Positions 1 through 6,850 of a stretch of 10,333 nucleotides of DNA are shown one piece after another; the stretch's first letter is position 1; every line of letters begins with the position of its first letter. This stretch comes from Cytophagales bacterium. Its GTDB lineage: Bacteria > Bacteroidota > Bacteroidia > Cytophagales > Cyclobacteriaceae. The position numbers and the translations under genes were made by a program. The stretch spans positions 1 to 10,333 of the forward strand of contig JAGUUF010000222.1 of NCBI GenBank assembly GCA_020063545.1, in the 5' to 3' direction. Below the pieces are notes generated by a model that worked only from the letters and a program-made list of their open reading frames with translations, was not told the origin of the DNA and did no database searches.

Positions 1-158
1 GAAAGATGGTGTTGCCGGGAGATACCATGGTAATTCAATGCGACCTGGTGGCACCCATTAAACGAGGTATTGCCAAAATGTATGGCCGTGCCTTTGTTGG
101 TAACACCCTGGTGTGCGAAGGAACCATGACAGCAAGTATTGTACGCAAAGACTCATGA
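1..158 (+). CDS. lpxC/fabZ: LpxC/FabZ bifunctional protein, C-terminal end (partial)
   Basis: The window opens inside this gene; the reading frame runs from base 3 to a TGA at 156-158, giving about 51 residues. They read KMVLPGDTM, then a segment ending RGIAKMYGRAFV, then CEGTMTASIVRKDS. This matches the last beta strands of the FabZ hot-dog fold, where a PGD turn and a G-x-A-x-V stretch are typical of 3-hydroxyacyl-ACP dehydratases. In Bacteroidota FabZ is usually fused behind LpxC (UDP-3-O-acyl-GlcNAc deacetylase) and sits directly before lpxA, as here. The fusion is inferred from context, because the LpxC half and the FabZ catalytic residues lie outside the window. The stop overlaps the lpxA start in an ATGA junction, so the two are probably translationally coupled. 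A stand-alone FabZ cannot be excluded. Confidence 0.85.
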   Translation, partial: KMVLPGDTMVIQCDLVAPIKRGIAKMYGRAFVGNTLVCEGTMTASIVRKDS

Positions 159-943
159 GCCGCCACCCGTTAGCCAACATTCACCCCGAAGCCAAAATCG
201 GCAACAATGTAACCATCGAAGCATTTGCCACCATTCAACGCGATGTGGTAATTGATGACGGTTGCTGGATTGGCCCCAATGCCATTATCTGGGATGGATC
301 ACGGCTTGGAAAAAATGTGAAGATATATCCGGGAGCTTCCGTTTCATCCATCCCACAAGACCTGAAATTTGCCGGTGAAAAAACCGAAACACACATTGGC
401 GATAACAGCGTAATCCGCGAATATGTTACCATAAGCCGCGGCACAACCGATAAAATGAAAACCGTTATCGGTAAAAATTGCCTGCTGATGGCCTATGTGC
501 ATGTGGCGCACGATTGCGTTATCGGAAACCACTGCATCCTGGTAAACTCCGTGCAGGTAGCCGGCCACGTAACCATTGACGACTGGGCGATAATTGGCGG
601 AGCCAGTGCACTGCACCAGTTTGTTAAAGTGGGTGCACATGTTATGGTATCGGGCGGTTCGCTGGTGCGGAAGGATGTGCCACCCTACACCAAGGCGGCA
701 CGCGAGCCGTTGGCATATGCGGGGGTTAACTCTGTAGGCCTTCGCAGGCGCGGATTTTCTTCTGAAAAGATTTCTGAAATCCAGGAGATATACCGTTACA
801 TTTTCCTTAAAGGTCTTAACAACCTCAAAGCCCTTGATGTAATCCGAAACTCGGTACCGGAAAGCCAGGAACGGGACTATATTATCAACTTCATACAAAG
901 TTCAGAACGCGGCATTATGAAGGGCTATGGATCAGCCGATTGA
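155..943 (+). CDS. lpxA: Acyl-ACP--UDP-N-acetylglucosamine O-acyltransferase LpxA
   Basis: LpxA catalyses the first step of lipid A synthesis in the cytoplasm, moving a 3-hydroxyacyl chain from ACP to the 3-OH of UDP-GlcNAc. The product is 262 residues, the same length as E. coli LpxA. Residues 1-185 or so show the hexapeptide repeats of a left-handed beta helix. The motif VHVAHDC carries H119, which aligns with catalytic His125 of E. coli; H116, H138 and H154 align with His122, His144 and His160. After the helix come RRRGF (197-201) and a helical C-terminal region, as in the family. The start chosen is the ATG at 155 in the ATGA overlap with the upstream stop; an in-frame GTG at 113 would add 14 residues unlike the family. 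The 3' end overlaps the next gene by 17 nt. Gly167 aligns with the acyl-ruler position Gly173 of E. coli. Confidence 0.96.
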   Translation: MSRHPLANIHPEAKIGNNVTIEAFATIQRDVVIDDGCWIGPNAIIWDGSRLGKNVKIYPGASVSSIPQDLKFAGEKTETHIGDNSVIREYVTISRGTTDKMKTVIGKNCLLMAYVHVAHDCVIGNHCILVNSVQVAGHVTIDDWAIIGGASALHQFVKVGAHVMVSGGSLVRKDVPPYTKAAREPLAYAGVNSVGLRRRGFSSEKISEIQEIYRYIFLKGLNNLKALDVIRNSVPESQERDYIINFIQSSERGIMKGYGSAD

Positions 944-1583
944 AAAACCGGCCACCCGAATTGTTGCAGAAGCCCTGGGAAAAAAATTCAATAGCGGGTG
1001 GCTATTTTCTGATTTCAATTACACGTTCACCCCGGGAAATACGTATGCCGTTACCGGACCTAATGGTTCCGGAAAATCTACGTTGCTGAATATCCTTTGG
1101 GGACAGATGCCTCCAACCCAAGGAACGTTAACCTACGAAATTGCCGGAAAACCCATTGATGCCGATGGAGTTTTCAGCCAGTTGACAATTGCTGCACCGT
1201 ACATGGATTTACTTGATGAATTTACCCTGGCTGAAATGGTTGACTTCCATTTCAGGCTAAAACCCCTGTTGCCGGGGCTTACAACTTCAGGGATAATCCG
1301 TGAAATGTACCTGGAGGAGGCCACAGGAAAATACATCGGAAATTTTTCTTCCGGCATGAAGCAGCGTTTAAAACTTGGACTTGCTTTTTTTACCGATGTA
1401 CCCGCGGTTTTCCTGGATGAACCCGGTACCAACTTGGACGACAGGGCCTTTCAATGGTATCGCAACCTGCTGAAAACTCAAACTAAAAACCGGATAATCG
1501 TAATTGCCTCCAATAATAAGGAGGAATATCCGCCAGAGGCAACGGTTATTTCGATGGCGAACTTCAAATCAAAAAACAGGTAA
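927..1583 (+). CDS. ABC transporter ATP-binding protein with atypical Q- and H-loops
   Basis: This is a 218-residue nucleotide-binding domain with no membrane segment, so it should act at the inner membrane with an unknown permease. Walker A is GPNGSGKST at 44-52, the signature is FSSGMKQR at 140-147 (in place of LSGGQ), Walker B is AVFLDEP at 160-166, and a D-loop TNLD follows at 168-171. Two switch positions look abnormal. The Q-loop region reads LTIAAPYMD (86-94) with no glutamine where one is expected, and the H-loop region reads ASNN (194-197) with no histidine. The ATG at 927 lies inside lpxA, 17 nt before its stop, so it is probably translated by coupling with lipid A synthesis genes. 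The sequence does not look like LptB. The substrate is unknown; a role in envelope or lipid export is only suggested by position. Confidence 0.88.
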   Translation: MDQPIEKPATRIVAEALGKKFNSGWLFSDFNYTFTPGNTYAVTGPNGSGKSTLLNILWGQMPPTQGTLTYEIAGKPIDADGVFSQLTIAAPYMDLLDEFTLAEMVDFHFRLKPLLPGLTTSGIIREMYLEEATGKYIGNFSSGMKQRLKLGLAFFTDVPAVFLDEPGTNLDDRAFQWYRNLLKTQTKNRIIVIASNNKEEYPPEATVISMANFKSKNR

Positions 1584-1710
1584 TAAGTGCGCAATTCACG
1601 GTTACAACCAGCGTTTTAACGCAATAAACACCTGATTTTAGCCTGCCACGCCCATGCCGTTTGATTTTATGCCAAGGAAACCTCAAATTGTACCGTAAAA
1701 ACACGTGAAA

Positions 1711-2211
1711 ATGAATACGTTTATTAAGTCACTGCTCTCTTTCTTAGTGCTAACCGCCTCTGTAATCACCTTTACCCATTGCGATGATAACGGTCCGGGC
1801 AAAACACTTGAGCAAAAACAACTCGATAAGCTCAAGAAAACATGGAATATCGTAAGTGCTACCCTTGATTCGGACACGCGTACGGGAGATTTTACAGGAT
1901 TTTCGCTGACCATTGGCGGAACATTCAATTCAAGCAACCCCAAAGGCCCCTACACCTTCTCGGTTAGCGGAACGCGGCCTACACCGAGCCCCTGGCCCGC
2001 AAGCGGTAGCTGGTTTTTTGGTGGCGATGCAGAATCGCAATTAATACGCGATGAGAACACAAACGGCACGGCAGACGGATCGGACCTGGCCATGACCTAC
2101 TTTATTGATTCCACCGGAAAACTTAACCTTACGTTTACCTGTACGGCCTGTAATTACCCGGGTAGCCGGGTTGAATTGGTAAACGGCACCTGGACCTTCG
2201 TTCTCCAATAA
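1711..2211 (+). CDS. Small predicted lipoprotein, lipocalin-like
   Basis: The product is 166 residues from the ATG at 1711; a GTG at 1705 would add two residues. It begins with a short basic region and a hydrophobic stretch (about 5-22) ending FTHC, so C24 is a candidate lipidation site followed by two acidic residues (CDDN). Acidic residues just after the cysteine fit the surface-export signal known for some Bacteroidota lipoproteins. His at -1 of the lipobox is unusual. The mature part has LKKTWNIVSA, FSLTIGG and SGSWFFGG, resembling small lipocalin-like beta-barrel lipoproteins of this phylum. A loop fitting DxNxNGxxD occurs at 114-122, and a CTAC pair at 144-147. It stands alone, 127 nt after the ABC gene and convergent with mutS2. 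No clear TAnnTTTG element was found upstream. Function unknown. Confidence 0.75.
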   Translation: MNTFIKSLLSFLVLTASVITFTHCDDNGPGKTLEQKQLDKLKKTWNIVSATLDSDTRTGDFTGFSLTIGGTFNSSNPKGPYTFSVSGTRPTPSPWPASGSWFFGGDAESQLIRDENTNGTADGSDLAMTYFIDSTGKLNLTFTCTACNYPGSRVELVNGTWTFVLQ

Positions 2212-2231
2212 GCATTTTTACTGATTACTTT

Positions 2232-2264
2232 ACCCATCTTGCCACGTAACGTGGTATGATGGGT
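2232..2264. terminator. Hairpin between convergent genes, probable bidirectional terminator
   Basis: ACCCATC at 2232-2238 pairs perfectly with GATGGGT at 2258-2264, and inside it CCACG (2242-2246) pairs with CGTGG (2250-2254) around a TAA loop, with a small internal mismatch between the two helices. The stem lies 20 nt after the lipoprotein stop and directly abuts the mutS2 stop codon at 2265-2267. Only a short TTTAGTT follows on the plus strand, and no strong T tract follows on the minus strand, so it may act as a weak intrinsic terminator or an RNA 3'-end stabiliser rather than a classical terminator. Confidence 0.6.
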
Positions 2265-4643
2265 TTAGTTGAGTACCACCACGGTTATTCCCGCACCGCC
2301 CCGTTCAACATGTTCATCGGCAAACGACTCAACCTGCCGGTGTTGTTGCAATTCATTTCTAATCACGGTACGCAATACACCTTCGCCTTTACCATGGAGG
2401 ATTTTCAACTCACGGTAACCCAACAATACGGCAGTATCTAAAAACTGTTCCAATAGCGGAATTACTTCTTCGGCACGCTTGCCCCGCACATCCAGCAACG
2501 GGTTAAATACCGCCTGCTTCTCATGCAGCTTCAAGCCCGATAGAAGCGATCTGGTTTTTGAAACATCATATTCACGGTCGGTATCACGGTTCGATAGTTT
2601 ATTCAGTTTAGCCAGTTCAACTTTCGATTTCAGTTCGTTAAACTGTACCATGGCATGTTTGCCCTTTACAGCCAATACGGTACCTGAGCCCTCCTGCCCG
2701 ATAATAGAAACCCGGTCGCCAACCCCGATGATACCGGCACCTGCAACGGGCTTAATGCTGCTTTCCTTCTTAACCTTCTTTGCCATTTCCTGAAGGTTTT
2801 TCCGCACTTTACTTGTTTCGTTACGCTGCGCCTGGTTTTCACGGATATGCCGGATGGTTTTTTCTATCTCGCGGTTGGTTTGCCGGAGCAGTTCGGCTGC
2901 TTCTGCTTTTGCCCGATCGATTATTTGCTTTTTCCGATGTTCAAGATCAGACCGAAGGCTTTCGTAGTGTTGCTGTAGTTCTTCAAGAGAACGTTGCTGT
3001 GTATCCAGTTCACTGAGTTTTTGTGTTAATTCCTGGCGTTCTTTTTCAAGGCTGCGAACAAGGTGATCAAAACCCAGCAAGTCCTGCCCAAGTAACCGTT
3101 CTGCTCTTTGCAGCACCGAATTGGGTACTCCCGTTTTCCGGGCAATCTCCAGCGCAAACGAACTGCCGGGTTTGCCCATATCAAGTATAAACAAGGGGGT
3201 AAGTTTTTCCTCATCAAACCGCATGGCCCCGTTACGGATACCGGGGTGCTTGCCGGCAAACAGTTTCAGGTTGTAATAATGCGTAGTGGCTACCGCCCAA
3301 ACGTTTTTATTCAGCAGGGCTTCAAGTATCGCCTCGGCAATGGCCCCTCCGAAATTCGGGTCAGTGCCGGAACCCAGTTCATCCAGCAACACCAGCGACC
3401 CTGGTCCGGCATGGTTAATAAACGTAACCATGTTTTTTAAATGGCTGCTGTAGGTGCTCAAATCATTTTCGATAGACTGCTGGTCGCCAATATCAATAAA
3501 CAGATCATCAAATAATCCTGCAGTGGAATCGGGGGATACCGGTATTAGCAGGCCGCATTGAAACATATACTGCAGCAATCCAACGGTTTTAAGACAAACC
3601 GATTTACCACCCGCATTCGGCCCACTGATGAGCAGCATCCTCTCTGCCTGATTCAGGTTAATCGTTAACGGCACCACATTACGCTTTCCTGCCAGTGTTA
3701 ACTGAAGCAGCGGATGCCGGGCATTCATCCAATTCAATGCCGGGGTGCGTTGAATAACCGGCATAGCTGCATCGATTTCGATAGAAAATTTTGCACGGGC
3801 CCTGGTAAAATCAATCTGACCAAGAAACTGGTAAGCGTTTGTCAATTCACCAAGTTGGCCTCGCAACCGGGTAGTAAGGTTTTTCAATATCCTTACCACT
3901 TCGCGTTGCCCGGCATGTTCCAGGTCGCGGATTTCGTTGTTGGCATCCAACGCTTCTGTTGGTTCAATATAAACGGTTTGACCGGTTGCCGATTCATCAA
4001 CAATGTATCCCTTAAGTTTCCGTTTGTGTTCTGCCAGCACGGGGATGGCTAACCTGCCCTGCCGAATAGAAGGCAGCCCTCCTTCCGGCACCCACTGTTC
4101 CGTAACAGCAAATTTGTATGCCTTTTCTATTTGTGATCGCAGCCGTGATTGGGCTTCCCGCAATAGTTTTCTGATACGCTTCAATTCATCCGAAGCGGTG
4201 TCTTTTACCTGCCCCTCATCATCAACCACCTGGCTGATATCCTTTACAAGGTCAGGACTGACGGTTACCCGGCTAGTGAGATCGAATAAGGTTGGAAACT
4301 CGAACTTGTGTTTTACCAGGAAGTCCCTGCACAAAAAAATGGTTTCGAGAGATTGTTTGATTTTAAGAAAGTCGGCTGGTTCAAGGTAAGAACCATCAAC
4401 AGCAACTGATTTAAAAAGAGCGGTTGGGTCAACATAATGCTGTGACGGAAACTCCTCCGATTGTTCGAGCAGATGCCGGAACTCGAGGTTTTCCTTCAGC
4501 AACCGGGTGATGATTGCTTCGGAGGAACTAAAGGTGATACCGTCAACTGCTGAAGTACCCAGGGTGCAAAGGCAAAAGGCCTTTAGTCTTTCCCTTACCT
4601 GATCAAAACCGAGTTTATGTTCAATATCAGCGGGGTGCAACAT
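2265..4643 (-). CDS. mutS2: Endonuclease MutS2 (MutS-like ATPase with Smr domain)
   Basis: The product is 792 residues, close to the usual length for MutS2 (about 785). Residues up to about 300 form the MutS core/lever region. The ATPase has Walker A GPNAGGKS at 341-348, the MutS signature segment ENDLSTYSSHL at 392-402, Walker B LVLLDE at 417-422 and the H-switch TTH with His455. A long charged coiled coil follows (about 525-630), then a small beta segment GVGDRVSII at 640-648, and the C-terminal Smr domain with LDVRG (717-721) and HGKGEGVLR (750-758). MutS2 lacks the MutS mismatch-recognition domain. In other bacteria it is linked to suppression of recombination or to rescue of collided ribosomes. 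The start codon lies 17 nt inside the preceding lipoprotein gene, suggesting coupled translation. All ATPase and Smr motifs appear intact. Confidence 0.96.
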   Translation of the reverse strand: MLHPADIEHKLGFDQVRERLKAFCLCTLGTSAVDGITFSSSEAIITRLLKENLEFRHLLEQSEEFPSQHYVDPTALFKSVAVDGSYLEPADFLKIKQSLETIFLCRDFLVKHKFEFPTLFDLTSRVTVSPDLVKDISQVVDDEGQVKDTASDELKRIRKLLREAQSRLRSQIEKAYKFAVTEQWVPEGGLPSIRQGRLAIPVLAEHKRKLKGYIVDESATGQTVYIEPTEALDANNEIRDLEHAGQREVVRILKNLTTRLRGQLGELTNAYQFLGQIDFTRARAKFSIEIDAAMPVIQRTPALNWMNARHPLLQLTLAGKRNVVPLTINLNQAERMLLISGPNAGGKSVCLKTVGLLQYMFQCGLLIPVSPDSTAGLFDDLFIDIGDQQSIENDLSTYSSHLKNMVTFINHAGPGSLVLLDELGSGTDPNFGGAIAEAILEALLNKNVWAVATTHYYNLKLFAGKHPGIRNGAMRFDEEKLTPLFILDMGKPGSSFALEIARKTGVPNSVLQRAERLLGQDLLGFDHLVRSLEKERQELTQKLSELDTQQRSLEELQQHYESLRSDLEHRKKQIIDRAKAEAAELLRQTNREIEKTIRHIRENQAQRNETSKVRKNLQEMAKKVKKESSIKPVAGAGIIGVGDRVSIIGQEGSGTVLAVKGKHAMVQFNELKSKVELAKLNKLSNRDTDREYDVSKTRSLLSGLKLHEKQAVFNPLLDVRGKRAEEVIPLLEQFLDTAVLLGYRELKILHGKGEGVLRTVIRNELQQHRQVESFADEHVERGGAGITVVVLN

Positions 4644-5010
4644 TGGGGGCGGGCATTCGGTGTTCCCTGAAACTGAGTGAATCGATTAGCACACCGTAAA
4701 TCCGGTCGAGCGCCTGGGGGCGTGCCATATAATACTCCATGGAGGCCTTGAAAACCGAATCGGGTATGTTTACCCGGTTCAAAATGCGTTGCCGGATGAG
4801 GGGCGAAATCCGGGATACCGAGTCGTACGGAATGTAGGCACGCGAAATTTTTTCTTCATCCATGTATATTTCCATCAACACGTGCACCATTTCCTGCTCG
4901 CTTAGGATGCCGAAAGGACGATTTGGTTTGCATGAGGCAAGAAAAAGCAGCACCAGGCACGCTATCAGCAGGTTGGGTTGCACAACGAATTTACCGGGTA
5001 CACAAATCAT
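4627..5010 (-). CDS. DUF4296-like lipoprotein
   Basis: The product is 127 residues from the ATG at 5010. It begins with a basic/hydrophobic leader (about 7-26) and a good lipobox, LASC, with C27 as the lipidated residue, so it should be a membrane-anchored lipoprotein. The mature part begins PFGILSEQEMVHVLMEIYMDEE and is largely helical, with PDSVFKASMEYYMARP further on; this pattern matches my recollection of the DUF4296 family, found mainly in Bacteroidota. Its role is unknown. A TTG at 5028 would add six residues, but it lies within a candidate promoter element, so the ATG is preferred. The gene ends 17 nt inside mutS2, and the pair probably forms one transcription unit. No functional link between the two is evident from sequence. 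Confidence 0.8.
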   Translation of the reverse strand: MICVPGKFVVQPNLLIACLVLLFLASCKPNRPFGILSEQEMVHVLMEIYMDEEKISRAYIPYDSVSRISPLIRQRILNRVNIPDSVFKASMEYYMARPQALDRIYGVLIDSLSFREHRMPAPNVAPR

Positions 5011-5025
5011 CCTGCAAAGTACATA

Positions 5026-5033
5026 CAAATCTA
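5026..5033 (-). promoter_or_regulatory. Candidate -7 element for the DUF4296/mutS2 unit
   Basis: Read on the minus strand, this octamer is TAGATTTG, which fits the Bacteroidota -7 consensus TAnnTTTG. It ends 16 nt before the ATG at 5010, so the leader would be very short. No convincing TTTG -33 element is visible at the expected distance upstream. Confidence 0.35.
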
Positions 5034-5041
5034 TATTTTTG
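5034..5041 (+). promoter_or_regulatory. Candidate -7 element for the DUF58/Bat unit
   Basis: TATTTTTG fits the Bacteroidota -7 consensus TAnnTTTG and directly abuts the opposite-facing element at 5026-5033. It ends 12 nt before the DUF58 ATG at 5053, which implies an almost leaderless message. No TTTG -33 element is visible at the usual spacing, so support is moderate at best. Confidence 0.4.
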
Positions 5042-5052
5042 CGGGCACCGGT

Positions 5053-5931
5053 ATGAAGGCTTTACTCAAGAAACTGCGCAATTACGAGATACGGATACGC
5101 AAGGCCATCAACAGCCAGATGCAGGGCGATTTCCGATCGGTATTCAAAGGCACCGGACTGGAGTTTGACGATGTGCGACCTTACCAGTATGGCGATGACA
5201 TCCGCACGATTGACTGGAACGTGTCGGCTAAAGGGCATGGCACATTCGTTAAAACATTCCGCGAAGAGAAGGAGCAAACGGTATTCTTTATTCTTGATGT
5301 AAGCTCATCCCAGGAAATCGGATCGGAAGGCAAAACCAAAGTTGACATCGGGCGCGAAATCTGCGGGGTGCTGGCGCTTTCGGCCGTAAAAGAATCAAGC
5401 CATGTTGGATTAATCTGTTTTTCAGACCAGCGTGAATTGTATATAAAACCCTCTAAAGGAACCGCACAGGCCTATCAGCTTATTCACGGCCTGGTTAACC
5501 TGCACCCCCGTTCGCCAAAGACCAACCTTACGCGGGCATTGCTGTTTGCACTCAATACCATAAAGCGCAGGAGTGTCGTTATCCTGATTTCTGATTTTAT
5601 TGACGAGGGCTATATGCATAACCTGAAAGCGCTGGCAAAAAAACACGACCTGGTGATGATTCACCTTAGCGACAAACGCGAAACCCGTTTACCAAAACTG
5701 GGCATTGTACCCGTACTGGATAAAGAAAGCCGGAAAACGCTCTGGGTAAATACATCATTTGGGGACTTTCGCCAAAAAATCGCTGAGCGGTTATCGGACC
5801 GGGTAGAAGCTCTCGCATCATTCAGCAGGAAACACCAGATAAATTTCATCACCATTGATACCGATGAAGACTATGTGCCCAAACTGCTGAAATTATTTAA
5901 AGTGAGAAACCGAACCGTAAAAACATCGTAA
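5053..5931 (+). CDS. DUF58 domain protein with vWA-like fold (Bat locus)
   Basis: The product is 292 residues and has no membrane segment, so it is probably cytoplasmic. Residues 38-56 hold the DUF58 hallmark FDDVRPYQYGDDIRTIDW. The vWA-like domain follows, with a metal-site motif DVSSS (D82, S84, S86), threonines around 157-160 (TNLT) and an ISDF segment with D181. DUF58 proteins are usually encoded beside MoxR-type AAA+ ATPases and vWA proteins in Bat/aerotolerance loci; here the two downstream genes fit that pattern but no moxR is present. The ATG at 5053 gives the family-typical start MKALLKKLRNYEIRIRK; an in-frame upstream extension would run through the divergent promoter region. The next gene begins 13 nt after the stop. 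Confidence 0.9.
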   Translation: MKALLKKLRNYEIRIRKAINSQMQGDFRSVFKGTGLEFDDVRPYQYGDDIRTIDWNVSAKGHGTFVKTFREEKEQTVFFILDVSSSQEIGSEGKTKVDIGREICGVLALSAVKESSHVGLICFSDQRELYIKPSKGTAQAYQLIHGLVNLHPRSPKTNLTRALLFALNTIKRRSVVILISDFIDEGYMHNLKALAKKHDLVMIHLSDKRETRLPKLGIVPVLDKESRKTLWVNTSFGDFRQKIAERLSDRVEALASFSRKHQINFITIDTDEDYVPKLLKLFKVRNRTVKTS

Positions 5932-5944
5932 ACCAGGTGCACGA

Positions 5945-6850
5945 ATGAGGCAAAAGGTATTTTTACTTCTGACTTTACTTTGTACCTGGTGTTTTTCGGC
6001 TGCCCAACAGGTTACGGTTACGGGCGGGTTTGCTCACGACAGCATAGCCATAGGCCAGCCTATAGGTTATTATTTAACCGCACGCTACCCTGAAAACCTA
6101 ACAGTACTTTTTCCGGATTCTACGTTTACATTCCCTCCGTTTGAGTACATCTCAAGGCGTTATTTTCCTACCCAAACCCAACACGGCATCAGCTACGACA
6201 GCGTGGTTTACCAGTTCCGAACATTTGAATTAGATCCTGTGCAAAAGCTTTCTCTTGCCGTGTTTATTCCGGGTGCTGCCGACAGCCTGTGGTTTGCCTG
6301 TAAGCCCGACAGTGTGCACCTCATCCGCCAGGTTAACGTATTTCCGCCTGATACCCTTCCGGTAACGCAACTTCCGCTAAAAACAAATACCGAGTACCGG
6401 TTTGTGCGCTTTCTTTTCAATTATCCGGTTGTTGCTATTGCTGCCGGCTCTTTGTTATTGGCTGCGGTACTCGGCTGGATATTTTTCGGCAAGCGGATAA
6501 AAAAATATTTCCGCATCAGGCAATTACAAAAAGACTATAAATCGTTTACACGTGACTTCTCCGATTATATAAGCCAGCTAAGCACACAGTTTAACCCGCT
6601 GGTTGCCGAACAGTCGCTTGCCCTCTGGAAACGCTACCTCGAAAAACTGGAGCAGAAACCCTATACAAAACTTACCACCCGCGAAATGCTGACCCTGGAG
6701 ACAGATACCGGAGCGCTTGGCCCCGCACTAAAAGCACTTGACGGTGCAATTTACGGTCATCTTAAAAATGTGCATGAGCCGCTCGATAGCCTGGGTAAAA
6801 TAGCGGAGCAACGCTACCATAAAAAACTTAATGAGGTAAAGCATGGTTAG
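5945..6850 (+). CDS. Uncharacterised single-pass membrane protein of the Bat locus
   Basis: The 301-residue product has a signal peptide (about 1-20, ending FSAA), a beta-rich periplasmic part (21-155), one transmembrane segment (about 160-181) followed by basic residues GKRIKKYFRIR, and a helical, charged cytoplasmic tail (about 190-301). The layout recalls a short BatD-like protein, and comparable proteins occur between DUF58 and vWA genes in this phylum, but I cannot name a family with certainty. It could carry a signal between the periplasm and the cytoplasmic vWA proteins; that is inference. A weak Shine-Dalgarno-like AGGTG sits at 5935-5939, rare in this phylum. The gene overlaps batA by 8 nt, which supports a shared operon and coupled translation. 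Confidence 0.72.
   Translation: MRQKVFLLLTLLCTWCFSAAQQVTVTGGFAHDSIAIGQPIGYYLTARYPENLTVLFPDSTFTFPPFEYISRRYFPTQTQHGISYDSVVYQFRTFELDPVQKLSLAVFIPGAADSLWFACKPDSVHLIRQVNVFPPDTLPVTQLPLKTNTEYRFVRFLFNYPVVAIAAGSLLLAAVLGWIFFGKRIKKYFRIRQLQKDYKSFTRDFSDYISQLSTQFNPLVAEQSLALWKRYLEKLEQKPYTKLTTREMLTLETDTGALGPALKALDGAIYGHLKNVHEPLDSLGKIAEQRYHKKLNEVKHG

Noticed and set aside
113..154. GTG start at 113 for lpxA
   Set aside because: The extra 14 residues overlap the FabZ coding end and are absent from the family; the ATGA junction at 155 gives the standard 262-residue length.
344..898. Long open frame antisense to lpxA (184 codons)
   Set aside because: It lies wholly opposite a well-supported LpxA, and its translation shows no recognisable domain or sensible composition.
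1600..1622. Small inverted repeats GGTT-AACC and GCGTT-AACGC after the ABC gene
   Set aside because: The stems are only 4-5 bp and no T run follows, so they are too weak to call a terminator for the lpx unit.
5011..5028. TTG start at 5028 for the DUF4296-like lipoprotein
   Set aside because: The TTG lies within the candidate -7 element, and the ATG at 5010 gives a normal lipoprotein signal peptide length.
4978..5052. Upstream in-frame extension of the DUF58 gene by 25 codons
   Set aside because: It would cross the divergent promoter region and overlap the start of the lipoprotein gene, and the added residues do not resemble the family; MKALLKKLRN at 5053 is the typical start.
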